Origin: Amycolatopsis circi
Lineage (GTDB): Bacteria; Actinomycetota; Actinomycetes; Mycobacteriales; Pseudonocardiaceae
Direction of reading: 5' to 3'
Length of the DNA: 34,198 nucleotides
NCBI RefSeq assembly: GCF_003385235.1
Contig: NZ_PQIA01000105.1
Span: forward strand, 1-34,198
In this document: positions 1-8,119 of the stretch, one piece after another
Layout of the letters: the number at the start of each line of letters is the position of its first letter
Numbering within the stretch: position 1 is the stretch's first letter
Translations under genes and position numbers: made by a program
Notes under the pieces: generated by a model
Told to the model about the DNA's origin: nothing
What the model saw: the letters and a program-made list of their open reading frames with translations, nothing else
Database searches by the model: none

Positions 1-785
1 CTATGCAACTCCGCGCACAACAACGAGACCGCAGTAGTAACAATCGCCTGCTCAGCAGTACTAAGCGGAGTAGACCGCCCCACCACCAAAAACCCCTGAA
101 CCCGCCCCCGCACCGCCAACGGCAGCACCACCACGGACTCCCCCGCGATAGTCATGCTGAGACTCGCCGAGTTAGCCCGGTCCCGCAGCCGAGGCAGCTC
201 GATCCGCACCCGAGCCACATGCATCCGCGCCGCGGGCACCCCCGCCCGAAACCCACCGGCGGCGTCCAGCAGCAACGTCCACCCACGCACCGCCTTAGCC
301 AGCCGCTCCGCGATCGCCCGCGCCGAGTACGGCGACAACGATGCCCGAGTCAGATCCCGCTGGGCCGAAACCGCGTAATTCAACTCCCGCTGCCGCTCGT
401 CGGACAAATGCCCAGCAACAAGCCGACTCAGCGCAGCGAACCGGGTAGTCGCAGGCACCGCCAGCACTGGCAACCCAGCCTCCGCGGCGGCCTCGACCAG
501 CGGCCCAGGCACGCTTTGATAGAACGAACTGGCCCCGAATCCCAGCGCCACCGCACCACCCGCCACCAACCGGGCGACGTACTCCCGGCTGGCCGCCTCG
601 CCCAGCGCGAGCCGGGATCCGGTGGTAAGCACGAGTTCGCCGCCCTCGAGGTACGGCGACGGATCGGGCAGTTCGCTGATCAGCGCCCAGGTAATCGCTT
701 TCTCGAGCGCGCCGGAGGCGCCCTCGGCGGCGAGTTCGAGACCGTGTTCGCCGCGTTCGAGCAGCATCTGGACGGTTAGCGGCAT
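1..785 (-). CDS. PucR-family transcriptional regulator (3' end outside window)
   Basis: Translating the minus strand from the ATG at 785 gives 261 codons open to the window edge. The N-terminus (MPLTVQMLLERGEHGLELAAEG, then YLEGGELVLTTG around residues 45-56) matches the PucR N-terminal ligand-sensing domain found in regulators of purine, amine and amide catabolism. The middle (about 120-260) looks like the GAF/GGDEF-like linker of CdaR/PucR proteins. The C-terminal PucR helix-turn-helix would lie outside the window. The gene diverges from the pxpB/pxpC-like pair across a 181-bp gap, the classic position for a local activator of those genes. No clear operator was found in the gap. Family assignment is fairly secure; the inducer is unknown. 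Confidence 0.82.
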   Translation of the reverse strand, partial: MPLTVQMLLERGEHGLELAAEGASGALEKAITWALISELPDPSPYLEGGELVLTTGSRLALGEAASREYVARLVAGGAVALGFGASSFYQSVPGPLVEAAAEAGLPVLAVPATTRFAALSRLVAGHLSDERQRELNYAVSAQRDLTRASLSPYSARAIAERLAKAVRGWTLLLDAAGGFRAGVPAARMHVARVRIELPRLRDRANSASLSMTIAGESVVVLPLAVRGRVQGFLVVGRSTPLSTAEQAIVTTAVSLLCAELH

Positions 786-966
786 GGTGTCTCCCGGGGA
801 CGGATCGGGCGGCCGGAAGTGTAACCGCCGGTCTGGTCCGCTGCCGGGCGATCGCCACCCGGACGAACCAACGTTCTGGACAAAACCCGGTGCTGGTGGG
901 TAGAAACCGTCCCGACCGGACTTCCTCGCCCGCGGATGTCCGGCCGCGCAACGGAAAGAGATCTCG

Positions 967-1920
967 ATGCCCGCAACCTCCCCGGCCCGGCCGGACGTCA
1001 CGTACCGGACCGCGGGCGATCGCGCGCTGCTCGTCGAGTACGGGCCGCCGCTGCCGGTCGACCTCGGGCTCAACTTCTTCGCGCACGCCTCCGCGCGGCG
1101 ACTGGAGGAAAACCCGGTGCGCGGAATCCTGGAGGTCGCGCCAGGACTGCGTTCGCTGCTCGTGCACTACGACCCGGAAACGATCCAGCACGACGCCGTG
1201 ATCGCCGCGATGGACCGGCTGCACCGCGAAATCCCCGAGCCCGGCTCGCTCGTGCTGCCGAGCCGCCGCGTGAAACTCCCGATCGCGTTCGACGATTCGA
1301 CGTCGCGGGAAGCCGTGGAGCGCTACCAGATCACCACGCGCCCGGACGCGCCGAATGTCCTCGACGGCAACAACGTCGACTACCTCGTGCGCTCGAACGG
1401 TTTGCCGAACCGTGAGGCGCTGTACTCGCGGGTCCTGGAATCCGAGTGGTGGAACGCGTTCACCGGCTTCTACCCCGGTCTGCCTTCGTTGCTTCCCCTC
1501 GACCCGCGCTCCGAATTGGTCGCCCCGAAATACAACCCAGCGCGCTCTTGGACTCCCGAAGGGGCCGTCGCGTTCGGCGGCCCATGCCTGGTCATCCACC
1601 CGATTGAATCGCCGGGTTCGTATCAGCTTTTCGGCCGGACACTGCCGATCTGCGACCTCGTCCGCCGTCCGCGCGCGCATCGAGCGGACCCGATCCTGAT
1701 CCACCCCGGCGACCGGATTTCCTTCTACCGCGTCGAAGAGGCGGAATTGATCGAATTGCGCAGGCAGGTTTTCGAGGGCCGCTACGACTACGACATCGAA
1801 CCCGGCCGGTATGCGGTCGCCGACCACCTCGCCGTCCAAGCCGACCCGGCCATCGCGGCCGAGGCGGCCAAACGGCGCGCGGATCGGGTCGCCGCGCAGG
1901 AACTGGTGAAAATCCCGTGA
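967..1920 (+). CDS. PxpB/KipI-like carboxyltransferase-domain subunit (allophanate hydrolase subunit 1 family)
   Basis: A 317-residue protein of the KipI/PxpB family (AHS1, CT_C_D domain). Family members form complexes with KipA/PxpC that act in ATP-dependent 5-oxoproline hydrolysis (with PxpA) or resemble the carboxyltransferase half of urea amidolyase. The diagnostic stretch is around residues 160-225: GFYPGLPSLLPLDPR, then a WTPEGAVAFGG segment and a SPGSYQLFGRTLPI segment. At 317 residues it is longer than E. coli PxpB (about 218) and closer in style to the urea-carboxylase-type domain. A GGAAAGAGA ribosome site at 953-961 supports the ATG. The stop overlaps the next start (GTGA), so the two subunits are translationally coupled. 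No pxpA/LamB homologue is visible, so the substrate (5-oxoproline, another lactam or an amide) is open. Confidence 0.85.
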   Translation: MPATSPARPDVTYRTAGDRALLVEYGPPLPVDLGLNFFAHASARRLEENPVRGILEVAPGLRSLLVHYDPETIQHDAVIAAMDRLHREIPEPGSLVLPSRRVKLPIAFDDSTSREAVERYQITTRPDAPNVLDGNNVDYLVRSNGLPNREALYSRVLESEWWNAFTGFYPGLPSLLPLDPRSELVAPKYNPARSWTPEGAVAFGGPCLVIHPIESPGSYQLFGRTLPICDLVRRPRAHRADPILIHPGDRISFYRVEEAELIELRRQVFEGRYDYDIEPGRYAVADHLAVQADPAIAAEAAKRRADRVAAQELVKIP

Positions 1921-2897
1921 CCCAGACCGCGGCATTGGAAGTGCTGGAACCCGGCCTGCAGACGACCGTGCAGGACTATCCGGGCCGACGCGGCAGGCAG
2001 TCATTGGGCTTCTTCCCTTCCGGCCCAGTCGATTCGCTCGCCTTCCGCCTCGCGAATCTCCTGGTCGGCAACCGTCCCGGCGCCGCCGCGTTGGAGATCC
2101 CGCTGGGCCGCTTCCAAGCAGGCGTCCTCGCCCCCGGCCGGATCGCCGTCACCGGCCCGGAAACGTCAGTCACCTTGAACGGATCCCCCATCCCGCAATG
2201 GGAATCGGTACCCGTGGAAACCGGCGACGTCCTGGCCTGCGAGGTGCTGCGCGGCCCCGGACACCGGTTGTACCTCGCTCTGTCCGGCGGCATCGCGGTG
2301 CCAGAGGTATTCGGCTCCCGCTCGACCTTCCTGCTCGCCGGTATCGGCGGTCTCGACGGCCGAGCCTTGGAACGCGCAGACATCCTCGACACTTTCCCAG
2401 CCACTCCTTCGCGCCCGCGCCGCCTCCCGGTCTCCCTGCGTCCGACCTACCCGACTGCCTGGGAAATCGAAATCCTCCGCGGCCCGCACGCCGACCCGGA
2501 CTTCCTCACCGCGGAGGATTTCGCCGACTTCCTCGCCGCGTCCTGGCGCTGCGACCTGAGTTCGGACCGGGTGGGCATCCGGTTCAACCCGCACCGCTTC
2601 CGCTGGGCCCGCCCGTCCGGCGACGTGGCGGGCGGGCACCCGTCGAACCTTCTAGACTCCAGCTACCCGCCCGGCGGCATCCTGGCCTACGGCGACGTGC
2701 TCACCGTGCTAGGCCCGGACAGCAACACCTCGGGCGGGTTCGCGGTGATCGCCACCGTCGCGTCGGCCTCGCTGTGGAAGGTCGGGCAACTCCGGCCGGG
2801 CCGGGATACGGTGACGTTCCGGGAGATCGACCTCGACCAGGCTGCGGCGCTCAGTGCGCATGTTAATCAGTTGCTGGATGTCAAGGCGCTGTCTTGA
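1917..2897 (+). CDS. PxpC/KipA-like biotin-dependent-carboxyltransferase-family subunit (allophanate hydrolase subunit 2 family)
   Basis: A 326-residue protein of the KipA/PxpC (AHS2, CT_A_B) family, partner of the preceding PxpB-like subunit. Recognisable elements are the N-terminal LEPGLQTTVQDYPGR (about residues 11-25), SLGFFPSGPVDSLAFRLANLL and the ALEIPLGR segment, then LALSGGIAVPEVFGSRST near 120-140 and the SYPPGGILAYGD region near 250. The length fits the family (about 310-330). The GTG start is set by the GTGA overlap with the upstream stop. The 3' end overlaps the convergent isochorismatase-fold gene by 17 bp, so convergent transcription would interfere here. The product probably forms a heteromer with its neighbour; by itself it has no assigned reaction. 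Confidence 0.87.
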   Translation: MTQTAALEVLEPGLQTTVQDYPGRRGRQSLGFFPSGPVDSLAFRLANLLVGNRPGAAALEIPLGRFQAGVLAPGRIAVTGPETSVTLNGSPIPQWESVPVETGDVLACEVLRGPGHRLYLALSGGIAVPEVFGSRSTFLLAGIGGLDGRALERADILDTFPATPSRPRRLPVSLRPTYPTAWEIEILRGPHADPDFLTAEDFADFLAASWRCDLSSDRVGIRFNPHRFRWARPSGDVAGGHPSNLLDSSYPPGGILAYGDVLTVLGPDSNTSGGFAVIATVASASLWKVGQLRPGRDTVTFREIDLDQAAALSAHVNQLLDVKALS

Positions 2898-3624
2898 GTT
2901 TTGCTTCCTGGTGCAGGACGTCGCCTTCTTTCAACGCGGCCATGATCGCTTGATGATCCATTACCCGGCCGAAGCCGCGCCGAATGGTGCGGAGGGTGGC
3001 GCGGTGCGCTTCGGCGTTGTCGGTCGCGTTGACATCCGAACCGAACACGATGTGATAGCCGAGGAAATATCCGGTCCGGGCGGTGGATTCGCAGCAGAAG
3101 TTGGTGAGCGTGCCGCACACGATCAGTGTCCGGACTCCTTGACACCGCAACGCGTAGTCGAGATCTGTGCCCGCGAAGGAGTCGTAGGTGTGCTTCGCTG
3201 AAATCACGCGCTCGTCGTCGCGCGGCTTCAACCCGTGGTACAGCTTGGCTCCAGGCGTTCCCTCCGCGATCGCACCGTTCGCGATCGGCGGCCAGAAGGC
3301 GTAGAAATCGTGCGCGACATCCGGCGCGATCGTGTGCTCGGTGTACAGCACCGGCACCCCGGTCTCCCGGCACGCCTCGATCAGCGCCCGCACCCGCGGC
3401 AGCTGCCGGTACGCCTCCGGCACTCGCATCGGCCCGTCCGGGCGGACGAAATCCTCTTGGAGGTCCACCACGATCAGCGCGCATTCCTCGGGCTTGATCT
3501 CGAACGCCCAGTGTTTGTCCGTGTCGTAGTCCGCGTCGGCGGCCGCGATCTGCTCACGATCGCCGTCGAGAAGGTCCTCCTCGCCACGGCCGTAAGCGGC
3601 CAAATACTCATTCAACGGGTGCAC
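2881..3624 (-). CDS. Isochorismatase-fold cysteine hydrolase (probable amidase)
   Basis: A 247-residue protein of the isochorismatase-like cysteine hydrolase family, which includes nicotinamidases, N-carbamoylsarcosine amidohydrolases, maleamate amidohydrolases and biuret hydrolases. The family triad is visible: Asp54 in IVVDLQEDF, Lys144 in ISAKHTYDSF and Cys177 in TNFCCES, with the non-proline cis-peptide region just before the cysteine. An N-terminal extension of about 45 residues precedes the Rossmann-like core. Its start lies inside the last codons of the transporter gene upstream (17-bp overlap), so the two are co-transcribed. Given the PxpBC-like and nitrilase neighbours, an amide-hydrolysing step releasing ammonia is likely, but the substrate cannot be named. 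Confidence 0.85.
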   Translation of the reverse strand: MHPLNEYLAAYGRGEEDLLDGDREQIAAADADYDTDKHWAFEIKPEECALIVVDLQEDFVRPDGPMRVPEAYRQLPRVRALIEACRETGVPVLYTEHTIAPDVAHDFYAFWPPIANGAIAEGTPGAKLYHGLKPRDDERVISAKHTYDSFAGTDLDYALRCQGVRTLIVCGTLTNFCCESTARTGYFLGYHIVFGSDVNATDNAEAHRATLRTIRRGFGRVMDHQAIMAALKEGDVLHQEAKLKTAP

Positions 3625-4948
3625 GAACTTCCTCCTCCGCTTTCCCGTTCACCGCACCAAGATCCACCGACTTCGTCTCCTTGGCCAGCAACGAAGCCAC
3701 GAGCGAAATCAACCCCATCACCGCCAGATAGACCCCGATCGCATACCCGGTGCCGAATTTCGCGTACAACCCGATCGCGATGATCGGCGCGAGCGAACCA
3801 GCCAGCACCGACGCCAGGTTGTATGCCAGCGAAACCCCGGAGTACCGCACCTCGGTCGGGAACAGCTCCGCGAAGAACGCCCCGATCACCGAGCTGTACG
3901 CGGCGAAGATCAGCAGTCCGCCAGCGACCGCCACCGTGATCAAGCCCGGATTCCGCGTATCGACCAGCGCGAAGAACACGAACGCCCACACGATCGTCGC
4001 CACCGAAGCCACCACGTAGATCGGCCGCCGTCCGATCCGGTCGGCCAGCAGGGCGAACAGCGGGATCGTCACCACCGCGCACGCCTGCCCGACCAGCACC
4101 GCCGTCAACCCGACCGAACTGTCCATTTTGAGCACAGTCGTGACATAAGTGATGATAAACAACGAGAACAGATAGAACCCGGCATTCTCCCCGAAACGCG
4201 TCGCCGCGGCGAGAAGCACACTGCGCCAATGCTTCCGGACCACCACCCCGGCAGGCAGTCCCTCGGGTTTCGGCGTGTCCTTGAACAACGGAGTCTCCGC
4301 GACATAAAGCCGCAGCCACAACCCGATCAAAACCAGTACCGCAGACAGCCCGAACGCGATCCGCCAACCCCACGACAGGAACTCAGCCGACGGCATCACC
4401 CCGCCGAGCACCGCCAGCACACCGGCGGCGAGCAGGTTACCCAGCGGCGGCCCGACATTCGGCCACGAAGACCAGAACGCCCGCCGGGCACTGCCGCCAT
4501 GCTCGGACACCAGCAGGACCGCCCCGCCCCACTCGCCGCCGAGCGCGAAGCCTTGCACCAGGCGGCAGACAACGAGCAGCAGTGGGGCAAGTACGCCGAC
4601 AGCCTCGTAAGTGGGCAGCAGCGCGATCAAGAACGTCGAGGCGCCCATCAGCAGCAGGCTGGCGATGAGCGTCGACCGTCGTCCCTTGCGGTCGCCGAGG
4701 TGGCCGAGCACCACCGCGCCCAGCGGCCGGGCGAGAAAGCCGACCGCGTAAGTGGCGAACGCGAGAACCGTGCCGACCAATGGGTCGTGCGAAGGGAAAT
4801 ACAGTTTGTTGAAGACCAAAGTGGACGCGGTGCCGTACAGAAAGAAGTCGTACCATTCGACGGCGGTGCCGGCGAGGCTCGAGGCCGCCACCACCCCCAG
4901 CCGCGTGTGCGGGCGTTTTCTGTTACGTTCGCGAGAGGTATCGGCCAT
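3608..4948 (-). CDS. MFS transporter, metabolite:H+ symporter (MHS) type
   Basis: A 446-residue polytopic membrane protein. The N-terminal SSLAGTAVEWYDFFLYGTAS segment is typical of the MHS family (shikimate, alpha-ketoglutarate, proline/betaine and dicarboxylate symporters). An MFS signature GHLGDRKGRR follows helix 2-3, and a second one (LADRIGRRPIY) lies in the C-terminal half. About twelve hydrophobic helices can be traced, and the tail is charged. The ATG at 4948 is preceded by AGGAG at good spacing; the frame is open further upstream but that extension does not look like protein. It is probably co-transcribed with the downstream hydrolase (17-bp overlap) and would import the substrate of the island, probably a carboxylate or zwitterion. 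Confidence 0.88.
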   Translation of the reverse strand: MADTSRERNRKRPHTRLGVVAASSLAGTAVEWYDFFLYGTASTLVFNKLYFPSHDPLVGTVLAFATYAVGFLARPLGAVVLGHLGDRKGRRSTLIASLLLMGASTFLIALLPTYEAVGVLAPLLLVVCRLVQGFALGGEWGGAVLLVSEHGGSARRAFWSSWPNVGPPLGNLLAAGVLAVLGGVMPSAEFLSWGWRIAFGLSAVLVLIGLWLRLYVAETPLFKDTPKPEGLPAGVVVRKHWRSVLLAAATRFGENAGFYLFSLFIITYVTTVLKMDSSVGLTAVLVGQACAVVTIPLFALLADRIGRRPIYVVASVATIVWAFVFFALVDTRNPGLITVAVAGGLLIFAAYSSVIGAFFAELFPTEVRYSGVSLAYNLASVLAGSLAPIIAIGLYAKFGTGYAIGVYLAVMGLISLVASLLAKETKSVDLGAVNGKAEEEVRAPVE

Positions 4949-5002
4949 TTCGGCTCCTGTAGTCGGAGGGTCCGTGACGCGGATTAAGTGCTGATGCCGG
5001 AA

Positions 5003-5034
5003 GCCTCGGTGGCTGTTGGCGCAGCCACCGAGGC
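5003..5034 (-). terminator. Intrinsic terminator-like hairpin after the HpaB-type operon
   Basis: GCCTCGGTGGCTG at 5003-5015 and its exact reverse complement at 5022-5034 form a 13-bp stem with a 6-nt loop. It lies just after the stop of the flavin reductase on the minus strand and before the transporter start, so it should end the 9584-5056 operon. There is no T-tract, which is usual in high-GC actinomycetes. Confidence 0.7.
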
Positions 5035-5055
5035 GTGTTCCCCCCTGGAACTGCC

Positions 5056-5586
5056 TCAGAAGAACCAGTGCACGGGCTCGTTCGCCCGGCCGGTCAGGTC
5101 CGCGAACCGCCCCCCGTGGAACGCCAGCGGTTCGCCGTCGCGCTCGCACACGCTGCGCACGTGCCCGAACACGACCACGTGGTCGCCGGCGACCAGATGC
5201 CGCTCGACGTCGCATTCGAGGTGCGCGAAGGCGTCCGGGATCACCGGCACGCGGTGGCGGCCCTCGGTCACCTCCAGCCCGGCGAAGTGGTCCTCCCCGC
5301 GGCGGGCGAAGCGGAGCGCGAGCTGTTCCTGCCGCGCGGACAGGATGTTGACCGCGAATCGGCCCGCCTCGAGGACCGCGTCGGTGCTGCGCGCGCCGGT
5401 CGTCAGGCACACCAGCAGCAGCGGCGGGTCGAGCGAAACCGAGGTCAGCGAATTGACGGTCATCCCGTGCGGCACCCCCGCCGCCCGGGTGGTGACCACC
5501 GCGACGCCGGTGGCGAACCGACCCATCGTGCGGCGCATCGTCATCGGGTCGACCTCGGCCGAGGAAGTCGACGAAGTGGTGAGCAT
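5056..5586 (-). CDS. Flavin reductase (NADH:FMN/FAD oxidoreductase) partner of a two-component monooxygenase
   Basis: A 176-residue flavin-reductase-like domain protein (HpaC/FMN-binding split-barrel family). The N-terminal MRRTMGRFATGVAVVTT motif (residues about 17-33), MTVNSLTSVSLDPPLLLVC and the FAVNILSARQ segment are characteristic, and an H-rich central part and a C-terminal HGGRFADL complete the fold. It would use NAD(P)H to make reduced flavin for the HpaB-type oxygenase encoded two genes upstream in the same operon. The gap to the cupin gene (72 bp) contains a 46-bp palindrome, which may tune expression of this last gene. A terminator follows at 5003-5034. Confidence 0.88.
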   Translation of the reverse strand: MLTTSSTSSAEVDPMTMRRTMGRFATGVAVVTTRAAGVPHGMTVNSLTSVSLDPPLLLVCLTTGARSTDAVLEAGRFAVNILSARQEQLALRFARRGEDHFAGLEVTEGRHRVPVIPDAFAHLECDVERHLVAGDHVVVFGHVRSVCERDGEPLAFHGGRFADLTGRANEPVHWFF

Positions 5587-5608
5587 GGGAGTCTCCTTGC
5601 GCAGGGGG

Positions 5609-5654
5609 CTCGTGAGTGCCTATGCCGGTTAGAACCGGCATAGGCACTCACGAG
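5609..5654. repeat. Perfect 46-bp palindrome inside operon (CGTGAGTG family)
   Basis: Two exactly complementary 22-nt arms (5609-5630 and 5633-5654) are separated by AG. The outer part reads CTCGTGAGTG and the inner part GCCGGTT. It fills the gap between the cupin and flavin reductase genes. A diverged relative with the same outer and inner blocks lies at 31857-31898, also between genes of an operon. As RNA it forms a very stable hairpin, so it could attenuate transcription or stabilise the upstream mRNA. Confidence 0.85.
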
Positions 5655-5658
5655 GGGT

Positions 5659-6003
5659 TCAGGCGGGGTAGCGGACCTCGAACGTGACGACCCCCTCGTC
5701 GGTCCGCCACGGGCCGTGCGGCATGCCCGGCGGACGGCAGGCGTACATCCCCGCAGTGAACGTCCGGCCGAGCGTGAGATCGGTGAACGAGCCCTCGAGA
5801 ATGTAGACCTCCTCCCAGAAATCGTGCTTCTGCACGCCCATCGGCGTCGAATCGGCACCCGGCTCGTACCGCAGGATCCGCGTCGCCACGCCGGTTTCCG
5901 AGTCCTTGGCGAGAATCCGCTCGGTGATCTTCGGATCGTCGCCCGGGCACACCGTGAAAGCGACGTCGGTCACCGGGAAGAATTCGTGTTCCGGTTTGTT
6001 CAT
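5659..6003 (-). CDS. Small cupin-domain protein
   Basis: A 114-residue single-domain cupin. The barrel is marked by KHDFWEEVYILEGSFTDL (about residues 59-76, cupin motif 1-like) and CRPPGMPHGPW (motif 2, about 89-99), with a typical hydrophobic strand pattern. Its start overlaps the monooxygenase stop by four bases (ATGA), so expression is coupled. Family proteins of this size act as small dioxygenases, isomerases or ligand-binding accessory proteins in catabolic operons. No specific reaction can be assigned; handling the monooxygenase product is a reasonable guess. Confidence 0.8.
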   Translation of the reverse strand: MNKPEHEFFPVTDVAFTVCPGDDPKITERILAKDSETGVATRILRYEPGADSTPMGVQKHDFWEEVYILEGSFTDLTLGRTFTAGMYACRPPGMPHGPWRTDEGVVTFEVRYPA

Positions 6004-7460
6004 CGGGTGATCGCTCCGTCGAGGTCGTAGCTGGACAGGAAGGCGTCGATGTCGCCGAGCGCTTCATCGAAGCCGTAGTTGCGGTAGGCATAGCCCTTCA
6101 CCACGAACGGTGCGCCGGCGTAGAACATCTCGTACTGATGGTGGCGTCCGGCGAATTCGCTGCCGACGACGTCCCAGGCGAGCTTGAACAGCTTCACCCG
6201 CTCCTCCGCCGGCGCGGACGGGCTGTAAATGTATTTGTCGATATCGGCGCGGGTCTCCGGGTTCGTCAGGTCCGCGACGCTGGAGGGCACCTGCAGCACC
6301 CCGCCGCCGACCAGGTCGCGCAGGATCGCCAGCAGCCGCGGGTACAGCTCGGCCTGCAGCCCCATCGCGCCGTACACCGCACGGGAGCCGGGCCGCCACA
6401 TGCCGTTCTCGTCCGGTTCCGCGGAGTATTCCGCTGCCAGCACCGCGGATTCCACAATGGACGCGAGACTTGCCAGCTCGCCGAGTTTCTCGACCACGCC
6501 AGGGAACTTGTCGACGCCGTTGACTGCGGCGACCTTACGGGCGAGTCCGACGATGAACTGCGTCTTCACCATGAACCGGATCTGCGCCTGCCAGTTGCCG
6601 AACACGTGCGCGCCGGTGTCGAAGAACTGCCGCCGCAATCCCGCGACATCGCGGTAAACGAACACTCGGTCCCATGGAATGAAGACGTCGTCGAAGACCA
6701 CCAGCGCATCGGTTTCGTCGTAGCGCGAGGTGAGCGGGTAGTCGTATTCGCTCGTCGCGGCCGGAGCGTACGGACGGCGGCAGTAAAGCTTAAGTCCTTC
6801 TGCGTCAACGGGAACCGCGAAGCCGAGCGCGAAGTCAGCGTCCTCCGGTCCGAGCGGCTTGATGCAGGACACGAAGATCTCGTCGGCCACCGCACCGCCG
6901 GTCGCGAGCATCTGCGCGCCGCGGATCACGATGCCGTCCTCGCGCTCCTCCGCGACGCCCGCCTGGATCAGGTCGCCTTCCCAGGCGTGCGCGGTGGTCG
7001 CCCGAGAAACCTGCGGCGGAATGATCGCGTAGGAGACGTACAGATTCTCCTCCAGCACGCGCTTGTGGTATGCCGCGACGTTGGCGGAAAAGTCCCGCTC
7101 CCCTTGCGCAAACGCTTCCGGATGCGCGGAGAAGGCCGCGACGAATGCTCCGACGTGGTCCGGACTGCGGCCGACCCAGCCGTGCGTGTGGCGTGCCCAA
7201 GTCGTCGCCGCTTCGCGGTACGCCTTGAGGGCTTCACGGCTGCGCGGCGGCGTGAACAGCCGGTTCACTGTGGACCCGGTCGCCGGGTCGGTGACCGGGA
7301 TGCCGGACTCCGGGTCGGCCGCGAGGTCGAACAGTTCCGCGATGGTCTTCGCGATCGGCGCGAACGCCGGGTGGTGGGCGACGTCCTCGACCGGCGCGCC
7401 GTCGAGGTAGATCCGCCGGGGGCCTTTCAGTGCGGCCAGATAGTCGGCTCCGCTGCGCAT
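6000..7460 (-). CDS. 4-hydroxyphenylacetate 3-hydroxylase (HpaB) family flavin monooxygenase, oxygenase component
   Basis: A 486-residue protein, the usual length for HpaB-type oxygenases, which use reduced flavin from a separate reductase to hydroxylate phenols or heterocycles. It starts MRSGADYLAALKG followed by RIYLDGAPVEDV, the standard N-terminus of the family. HGWVGRSPDHVGAF (about residues 88-101) is the conserved GR-P segment, YAIIPPQV the middle-domain segment, and FDDVFIPWDRVF a further hallmark. The ATG at 7460 shares a base with the stop of the DUF2848 gene (TGATG). The flavin reductase lies two genes downstream. HpaB relatives act on 4-hydroxyphenylacetate, chlorophenols and heterocycles; neighbouring amidase-type genes favour an N-containing substrate, but this is inference. 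Confidence 0.9.
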   Translation of the reverse strand: MRSGADYLAALKGPRRIYLDGAPVEDVAHHPAFAPIAKTIAELFDLAADPESGIPVTDPATGSTVNRLFTPPRSREALKAYREAATTWARHTHGWVGRSPDHVGAFVAAFSAHPEAFAQGERDFSANVAAYHKRVLEENLYVSYAIIPPQVSRATTAHAWEGDLIQAGVAEEREDGIVIRGAQMLATGGAVADEIFVSCIKPLGPEDADFALGFAVPVDAEGLKLYCRRPYAPAATSEYDYPLTSRYDETDALVVFDDVFIPWDRVFVYRDVAGLRRQFFDTGAHVFGNWQAQIRFMVKTQFIVGLARKVAAVNGVDKFPGVVEKLGELASLASIVESAVLAAEYSAEPDENGMWRPGSRAVYGAMGLQAELYPRLLAILRDLVGGGVLQVPSSVADLTNPETRADIDKYIYSPSAPAEERVKLFKLAWDVVGSEFAGRHHQYEMFYAGAPFVVKGYAYRNYGFDEALGDIDAFLSSYDLDGAITR

Positions 7461-8119
7461 CACTCGCTCCTCTGTTTCGTTTCGTACGCGTGGGTCAGGG
7501 TCGGGCCGCCGGGCAGTTCCAGGTGGATGCGCCAGTACGCGCCGTGCACGAATTCGCCGCCGAGCAGCGGCAAAGTGCCGCAGTACAGCGCGAAATCGCC
7601 CTCGACCGGACCGAGCCGGTCGAGCAGATCCGCCGGGTGCCGCAGCGCGGCCAGTTCCCCCTTCTGATACGGGCAACCGTCCACACTGGAGTCCGCGACC
7701 ACGTGGTTCCAGTCCGGAATGGACACTTCGGTCCCGATCTCGGCGACCACCTCCCCGAGCGGTTTCGGACAGGCCGCTTTGGACAGTGCCACGCCGTCCC
7801 GCTCCAGGTCGCGATCGGTGTGGTCGGACCCGACCCCGAGGAAGTACCTTCCCTGATGCCGGATCAGCACCGGCTCGACCTCGCCGGACGTCCCCGGCGC
7901 GCTCACGCCGACCACCGGTTCGGTCGTCAGCAATTCCGGGTCCAGGCGGTAAAACGCGGGAACCGACTCCGGGCGCGGCACGCCGATCGCCGCCAGTTCG
8001 GCGATGTGCTCCTCGACCGCGGCCTCGTCGCTTCCGGTGTACCCGGCCACCACCAGCCGCGCCGGAGCGAACGCCAGTTCCTCCCCGGTTCCCGCGACGT
8101 GCAGCACAATCGTGGTCAT
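7460..8119 (-). CDS. DUF2848 family protein (fumarylacetoacetase-like fold suspected)
   Basis: A 219-residue protein recognised as DUF2848: VVAGYTGSDEAAVEEHIAEL (about residues 21-40) is the family hallmark, followed by PAFYRL, the LGVGSDHTDRDLE segment near 94-106 and SKAACPKP. The SDHTDRD acidic/His cluster suggests a metal-dependent active site like that of fumarylacetoacetase-type hydrolases, but no reaction is established for the family to my knowledge. The ATG at 8119 overlaps the upstream amidase stop (ATGA); an in-frame GTG at 8158 would add 13 unlikely residues. Its tight position between an amidase and an oxygenase suggests it processes a pathway intermediate. Confidence 0.82.
   Translation of the reverse strand: MTTIVLHVAGTGEELAFAPARLVVAGYTGSDEAAVEEHIAELAAIGVPRPESVPAFYRLDPELLTTEPVVGVSAPGTSGEVEPVLIRHQGRYFLGVGSDHTDRDLERDGVALSKAACPKPLGEVVAEIGTEVSIPDWNHVVADSSVDGCPYQKGELAALRHPADLLDRLGPVEGDFALYCGTLPLLGGEFVHGAYWRIHLELPGGPTLTHAYETKQRSE

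Noticed and set aside
3..779. A 258-codon plus-strand frame across the PucR-like gene
   Set aside because: Pro/Arg/His-rich translation without family features, while the opposite strand gives a recognisable PucR domain.
295..2004. A 569-codon minus-strand frame opposite the pxpB-like gene
   Set aside because: Arginine-rich translation with no domain; it is an artefact of high-GC codon bias. The real minus-strand gene here is in another frame (1-785).
4949..5647. Upstream extension of the MHS transporter frame
   Set aside because: The extra residues overlap the flavin reductase in another frame and are arginine-rich; the ATG at 4948 has a good ribosome site.
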